NCBI GenBank assembly: GCA_045593785.1
Contig: JAZNXH010000101.1
Span: 1-15,071 of the forward strand
From: SZUA-448 sp045593785
GTDB taxonomy: Bacteria; Bacillota; Clostridia; Lachnospirales; Lachnospiraceae
Reading direction: 5' to 3'
Length of the DNA stretch: 15,071 nt
Numbering within the stretch: the stretch's first letter is position 1; every line of letters starts with the position of its first letter. Shown piece after piece: positions 13,057 through 15,071 of the stretch. Both the position numbers and the translations under genes were made by a program. Under the pieces are notes generated by a model. The model was not told where the DNA came from. It searched no databases and saw only the letters and a program-made list of their open reading frames with translations.

Positions 13057-13341
13057 TCAGTGCATCATCTTTTTCATCATTTCCATACGGGAACGCTCGG
13101 CGGGTGACAACCCGGAACTGAGGACGTCAATCAGGACATTGCGTTCTTCTGCAGTGAAACTGAGCCCCTGTTTTTTCATCTTCTGATGCATTGCGAGCAT
13201 AATTGGCAATGTTTTATCGAAACTAACTCCTTCGGAGTGTGAACTTTCCGTAGAAAGTCTGACACATTCCAGAAGGAGTTTTTGTTTTTGCGGCTGCATC
13301 TGTTGGAAAATAGGGTGGTTAGTTAATACGTTAATATCCAT
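13057..13341 (-). CDS. Hypothetical protein, 94 residues, helical
   Basis: I do not recognise this small soluble protein. The start at 13341 is chosen because AAAGGAGA lies 6 bases before it on the minus strand; 16 extra in-frame codons upstream lack a site. It has an N-terminal NHPIFQQMQPQKQKLLLECV helix, a serine-rich middle (STESSHSEG) and a methionine/lysine-rich C-terminus (MEMMKKMMH) after LSPAERSRM. No membrane segment or cysteine motif is seen. The LSPAERSR segment resembles LSPEQRALY near the end of the upstream gene, hinting at relatedness or a shared partner. It is downstream of that gene by 74 bases and probably cotranscribed. Its stop codon directly abuts the surface-protein gene stop, and a large hairpin readable as a plus-strand terminator lies inside its coding region. 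Confidence 0.7.
   Translation of the reverse strand: MDINVLTNHPIFQQMQPQKQKLLLECVRLSTESSHSEGVSFDKTLPIMLAMHQKMKKQGLSFTAEERNVLIDVLSSGLSPAERSRMEMMKKMMH
13225..13290 (+). terminator. Large terminator-like hairpin inside the opposing coding sequence
   Basis: AACTCCTTC (13225-13233) pairs perfectly with GAAGGAGTT (13272-13280). Next GGAGTGTG (13234-13241) pairs with CACATTCC (13263-13270) with one G-U, after a single bulged A. The tip ACTTTC-CGTA-GAAAGT (13243-13258) adds 6 more pairs. TTTGTTTTTG follows. This is the best candidate terminator for the sortase operon, about 170 bases beyond its last stop codon. Confidence 0.75.
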
Positions 13342-13399
13342 GAGTTCTCCTTTCTGAATATAAAATGATATTCTATCGTATGATTGCACAATACAGTTC

Positions 13400-13431
13400 A
13401 GAATGCGTTGTGAGATTAAGAATGCATTGTG
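13400..13431. repeat. Short imperfect direct repeat at the end of the 177-residue gene
   Basis: AGAATGCGTTGTG (13400-13412) and AGAATGCATTGTG (13419-13431) differ at one base and flank the stop codon of the minus-strand gene. Function unknown; it may be chance. Confidence 0.35.
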
Positions 13432-13949
13432 CTTTCATTGCTGTCATCTTCTGCCAGAATGCTGTCATAAAGTGCTCGTTGCTCCGGAGACAGGAAGGCA
13501 AGAAATGCAGAATCGTCCCCTGTCCGGTTATGTATCGGTGGAGCATCCGTGGTATCCGGTTCCGGTTGGAAAACGTCCGGGACGATATCCATATCCTGCA
13601 TGAAGTCAGGGGCAAGATCGGAGAACATTTTCCATAGATCCATTGCTTTTTGCATCTGTTGGAATTGCTCGAACATCTGCAATAGTTTGAGCTCTTCCTC
13701 CAGACAGAACGGGCGGATGGCGCAGAGCAGAGCATCCATGTTTTCGCTTGGGCTACAGTTCCTGGCATCCCGGAACAGACGCTGGAAATTATGACTCTGG
13801 GGATTGGAAACGAGTTCGGTAATGCTCAAAAAGCGGATGCACAGATCAGCGAGTTTGCACCAGCTTGGCGTGAGAAAGGGCTGGGCTGCCTGCAGAAGAT
13901 GAAGGAGGCGGGTAGCGCCGGAGGGTTGTAAATAAGTATCGAGAAACAT
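13416..13949 (-). CDS. Hypothetical protein, 177 residues, helical
   Basis: I do not recognise this protein. It is soluble, mostly predicted helical, with a strongly amphipathic Glu/Gln/Met-rich stretch at about 84-110 (EEELKLLQMFEQFQQMQK) that could form a coiled coil. A Pro/Asp-rich segment follows (about 123-140), then a short C-terminal helix (FLAFLSPEQRALYDSILAED). There is no signal peptide. GGAAGG 5 bases upstream on the minus strand supports the ATG at 13949. It is the first of two minus-strand genes, and its C-terminal LSPEQR segment resembles LSPAERSR in the downstream partner, so the two may act together. Alternative reading frames across the same bases are open but lack ribosome sites. 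Confidence that it is a real gene is good; function is unassigned. Confidence 0.72.
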   Translation of the reverse strand: MFLDTYLQPSGATRLLHLLQAAQPFLTPSWCKLADLCIRFLSITELVSNPQSHNFQRLFRDARNCSPSENMDALLCAIRPFCLEEELKLLQMFEQFQQMQKAMDLWKMFSDLAPDFMQDMDIVPDVFQPEPDTTDAPPIHNRTGDDSAFLAFLSPEQRALYDSILAEDDSNESTMHS

Positions 13950-13986
13950 GGCAGCCTTCCAGGAAACCGTTATTGTGTATTGTTAC

Positions 13987-14016
13987 AATGTATGCAGATG
14001 GGAAGAAAAAGTTGAA
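13987..14016 (-). promoter_or_regulatory. Possible promoter for the two hypothetical genes
   Basis: On the minus strand TTCAAC (14016-14011) and TACATT (13992-13987) are 18 bases apart. Both are weak matches. A perfect 11-base dyad ATTGT-T-ACAAT (13979-13989) overlaps the -10 box and could bind a regulator. Confidence 0.35.
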
Positions 14017-14040
14017 AAGAGTTTTTTTGTATGGTAATAT
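14012..14040 (+). promoter_or_regulatory. Sigma-A promoter for the HAD phosphatase
   Basis: TTGAAA (14012-14017) and TAATAT (14035-14040) are 17 bases apart, about 33 bases before the ATG. The -35 box overlaps that of the weak divergent promoter. Confidence 0.65.
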
Positions 14041-14073
14041 GATACGAACATGTTGTTTTGAATCGAGGTAGTT

Positions 14074-14712
14074 ATGCTGAAAACAGATGCAATTATATTT
14101 GACCTTGACGGAACCTTGTGGGATTCCACAGAACCGGCGGCAGTGGTATGGAAACGCGTGGCTGCGGCTTATCCGGAGATTACGGATGAGATTACCGGCC
14201 CGCGCTTGAAGTCATTCTACGGACTTCCTTTGGAAGATATTGCAAGGGGCATGTTTCCGTCCGTACCGTTTGAAAAAGCACTTGCGGTGATGGAAATCTG
14301 CGTACGGGAACAGTGCCCGTATCTGGTAGAACAGAAAGGGGAACTGCTCGGAGATGTCGAGGGAACGTTAAGGCAGTTAAAAGAACGAGGCTTTCAATTG
14401 TTCATTGTGAGCAATTGCAAAGCGGGATATATCGAAGCATTTCTGGAAGGTCACAAGTTCGGATACCTGATTGATGACCATTTGTGCCCCGGTGATACCG
14501 GTGAACTGAAGGCAGCGAACATCCGCAATATCATTGACCGATGGCAACTGAAAGCACCGGTGTATATGGGTGATACCCAGGGCGATAAGGATGCCTCTAC
14601 GGAAGCCGGTGTTCCGTTCATCTTTGCGCGTTATGGTTTTGGTACAGCAGACGGATGGGACGAAGTCGCGGATTCCTTTGAGCAACTGATCGGACTCGTA
14701 GAAAAAATCTGA
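14074..14712 (+). CDS. HAD-superfamily hydrolase, phosphoglycolate phosphatase-like
   Basis: This 212-residue soluble phosphatase is of HAD subfamily I. Motif I IIFDLDGTLWDS gives nucleophile Asp10 and acid/base Asp12. A helical cap domain follows (about 17-90). Motif II is LFIVSNCKAGY with Ser113, motif III Lys146 (GELKAANI), and motif IV GDTQGDKDASTEAG (166 on) with the magnesium-binding aspartates. All catalytic residues are present, so it should be active on small phosphorylated metabolites; phosphoglycolate or similar is the usual annotation, but HAD substrates cannot be read from sequence. GAGG with 5-base spacing supports the ATG. It has its own promoter, diverges from the two hypothetical genes, and is followed by trpS after 109 bases without a visible terminator, so readthrough into trpS is likely. 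Confidence 0.92.
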   Translation: MLKTDAIIFDLDGTLWDSTEPAAVVWKRVAAAYPEITDEITGPRLKSFYGLPLEDIARGMFPSVPFEKALAVMEICVREQCPYLVEQKGELLGDVEGTLRQLKERGFQLFIVSNCKAGYIEAFLEGHKFGYLIDDHLCPGDTGELKAANIRNIIDRWQLKAPVYMGDTQGDKDASTEAGVPFIFARYGFGTADGWDEVADSFEQLIGLVEKI

Positions 14713-14821
14713 GAGAAGCACAAGGCAGGAAATCTGCGAAGCTTATAAAACATACAGAACCGGATAAGAAAATTGAATTGAAGATATCAGAAATGACAGA
14801 AACAGAAAGGAAGTAAAGTTT
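14713..14821 (+). other. Gap between the HAD gene and trpS, no T-box seen
   Basis: The A-rich gap holds AAGGAAG (14807-14813) as the trpS ribosome site. I see no convincing promoter, no terminator and no T-box antiterminator sequence of the kind common before clostridial tRNA-synthetase genes. Confidence 0.5.
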
Positions 14822-15071
14822 ATGATAGACGGAAAAAAAGCATTATTTAGCGGAATGCAGGCGACAGGTAATCTGACGCTTGGCAATTATCTTGGAGCGT
14901 TGAAAAACTTTGTAACATTGCAGAATGAGTACGAGACTTTCTACTGTGTAGTAGATGAGCACTCTATTACTGTGCGCCAGGATCCGGCAGAATTGAGAAA
15001 AAGAGCGCGAAATCTTCTGACGCTCTACATAGCAGCAGGACTTGACCCGGCAAAGAACTGTATTTATTATC
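14822..15071 (+). CDS. trpS: Tryptophanyl-tRNA synthetase, N-terminal part
   Basis: The gene begins at ATG 14822 with AAGGAAG 8 bases upstream and runs off the right edge, so only 83 codons are present and no stop is seen. The product starts MIDGKKALFSGMQATGNLTLGNYLGALKNF, the recognisable TrpRS N-terminus. It contains the class I synthetase nucleotide-binding signature, in which TLGNY takes the place of HIGH. CVVDEHSITVRQDPAELR follows, also typical of the family. The enzyme charges tRNA-Trp with tryptophan using ATP in the cytoplasm. The KMSKS loop and anticodon-binding part lie outside the window. It is probably cotranscribed with the HAD gene. Confidence 0.95.
   Translation, partial: MIDGKKALFSGMQATGNLTLGNYLGALKNFVTLQNEYETFYCVVDEHSITVRQDPAELRKRARNLLTLYIAAGLDPAKNCIYY

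Overview
The window looks like a chromosomal segment of a Gram-positive Clostridia, most likely a motile member of the Lachnospiraceae. The pointers are consistent AGGAGG-type ribosome sites, a class B sortase with a sorting-signal substrate, an M18 aminopeptidase, a DUF4015 protein, and a near-consensus promoter for the flagellar sigma factor sigma-28 (SigD/FliA). I could run no database search, so the taxonomic call rests on recognising the protein families. No mobile element, CRISPR array, tRNA or rRNA is visible.

Left end (1-1318): the C-terminal part of the replication/recombination AAA+ ATPase RarA enters from the left, followed by a translationally coupled small two-helix membrane protein. 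A bidirectional terminator (931-960) separates them from a convergent XRE-type repressor, which has an essentially perfect sigma-A promoter.

Signalling cluster (1599-8292): six same-strand genes follow one another with gaps of 0-45 bases or short overlaps. In order they are a PAS histidine kinase with a degenerate Hpt-like tail, a response regulator fused to an HD-GYP domain (predicted c-di-GMP phosphodiesterase), a CheA-like kinase that keeps Hpt and ATPase regions but has no CheW-like domain, a stand-alone CheY-like receiver, a membrane-anchored DUF4015 putative glycoside hydrolase, and a LysR-type regulator. A sigma-A promoter, and possibly an overlapping sigma-28-like one, precede the kinase. 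A terminator lies after the LysR gene. The layout suggests a phosphorelay that adjusts c-di-GMP and perhaps the cell envelope.

Housekeeping genes (8561-10578): an M18 aminopeptidase with its own promoter, then a complete trimeric-type dUTPase.

Cell-surface operon (10714-13056): a class B sortase with an unusually long cytoplasmic N-terminal region, then a secreted Thr/Lys/Pro-rich protein ending in TPQTG, a membrane helix and a charged tail. The sortase probably anchors this neighbour. A sequence matching the sigma-28 consensus at 15 of 16 positions sits just upstream, implying that the surface operon is expressed together with motility genes.

Right end (13057-15071): two unrecognised minus-strand genes, the second converging on the surface-protein gene with the two stop codons directly abutting. 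A large hairpin with a T-tract, the likely terminator of the surface operon, lies inside the coding region of this opposing gene. Divergently transcribed from the pair are a HAD phosphatase and the start of trpS, which runs off the right edge.
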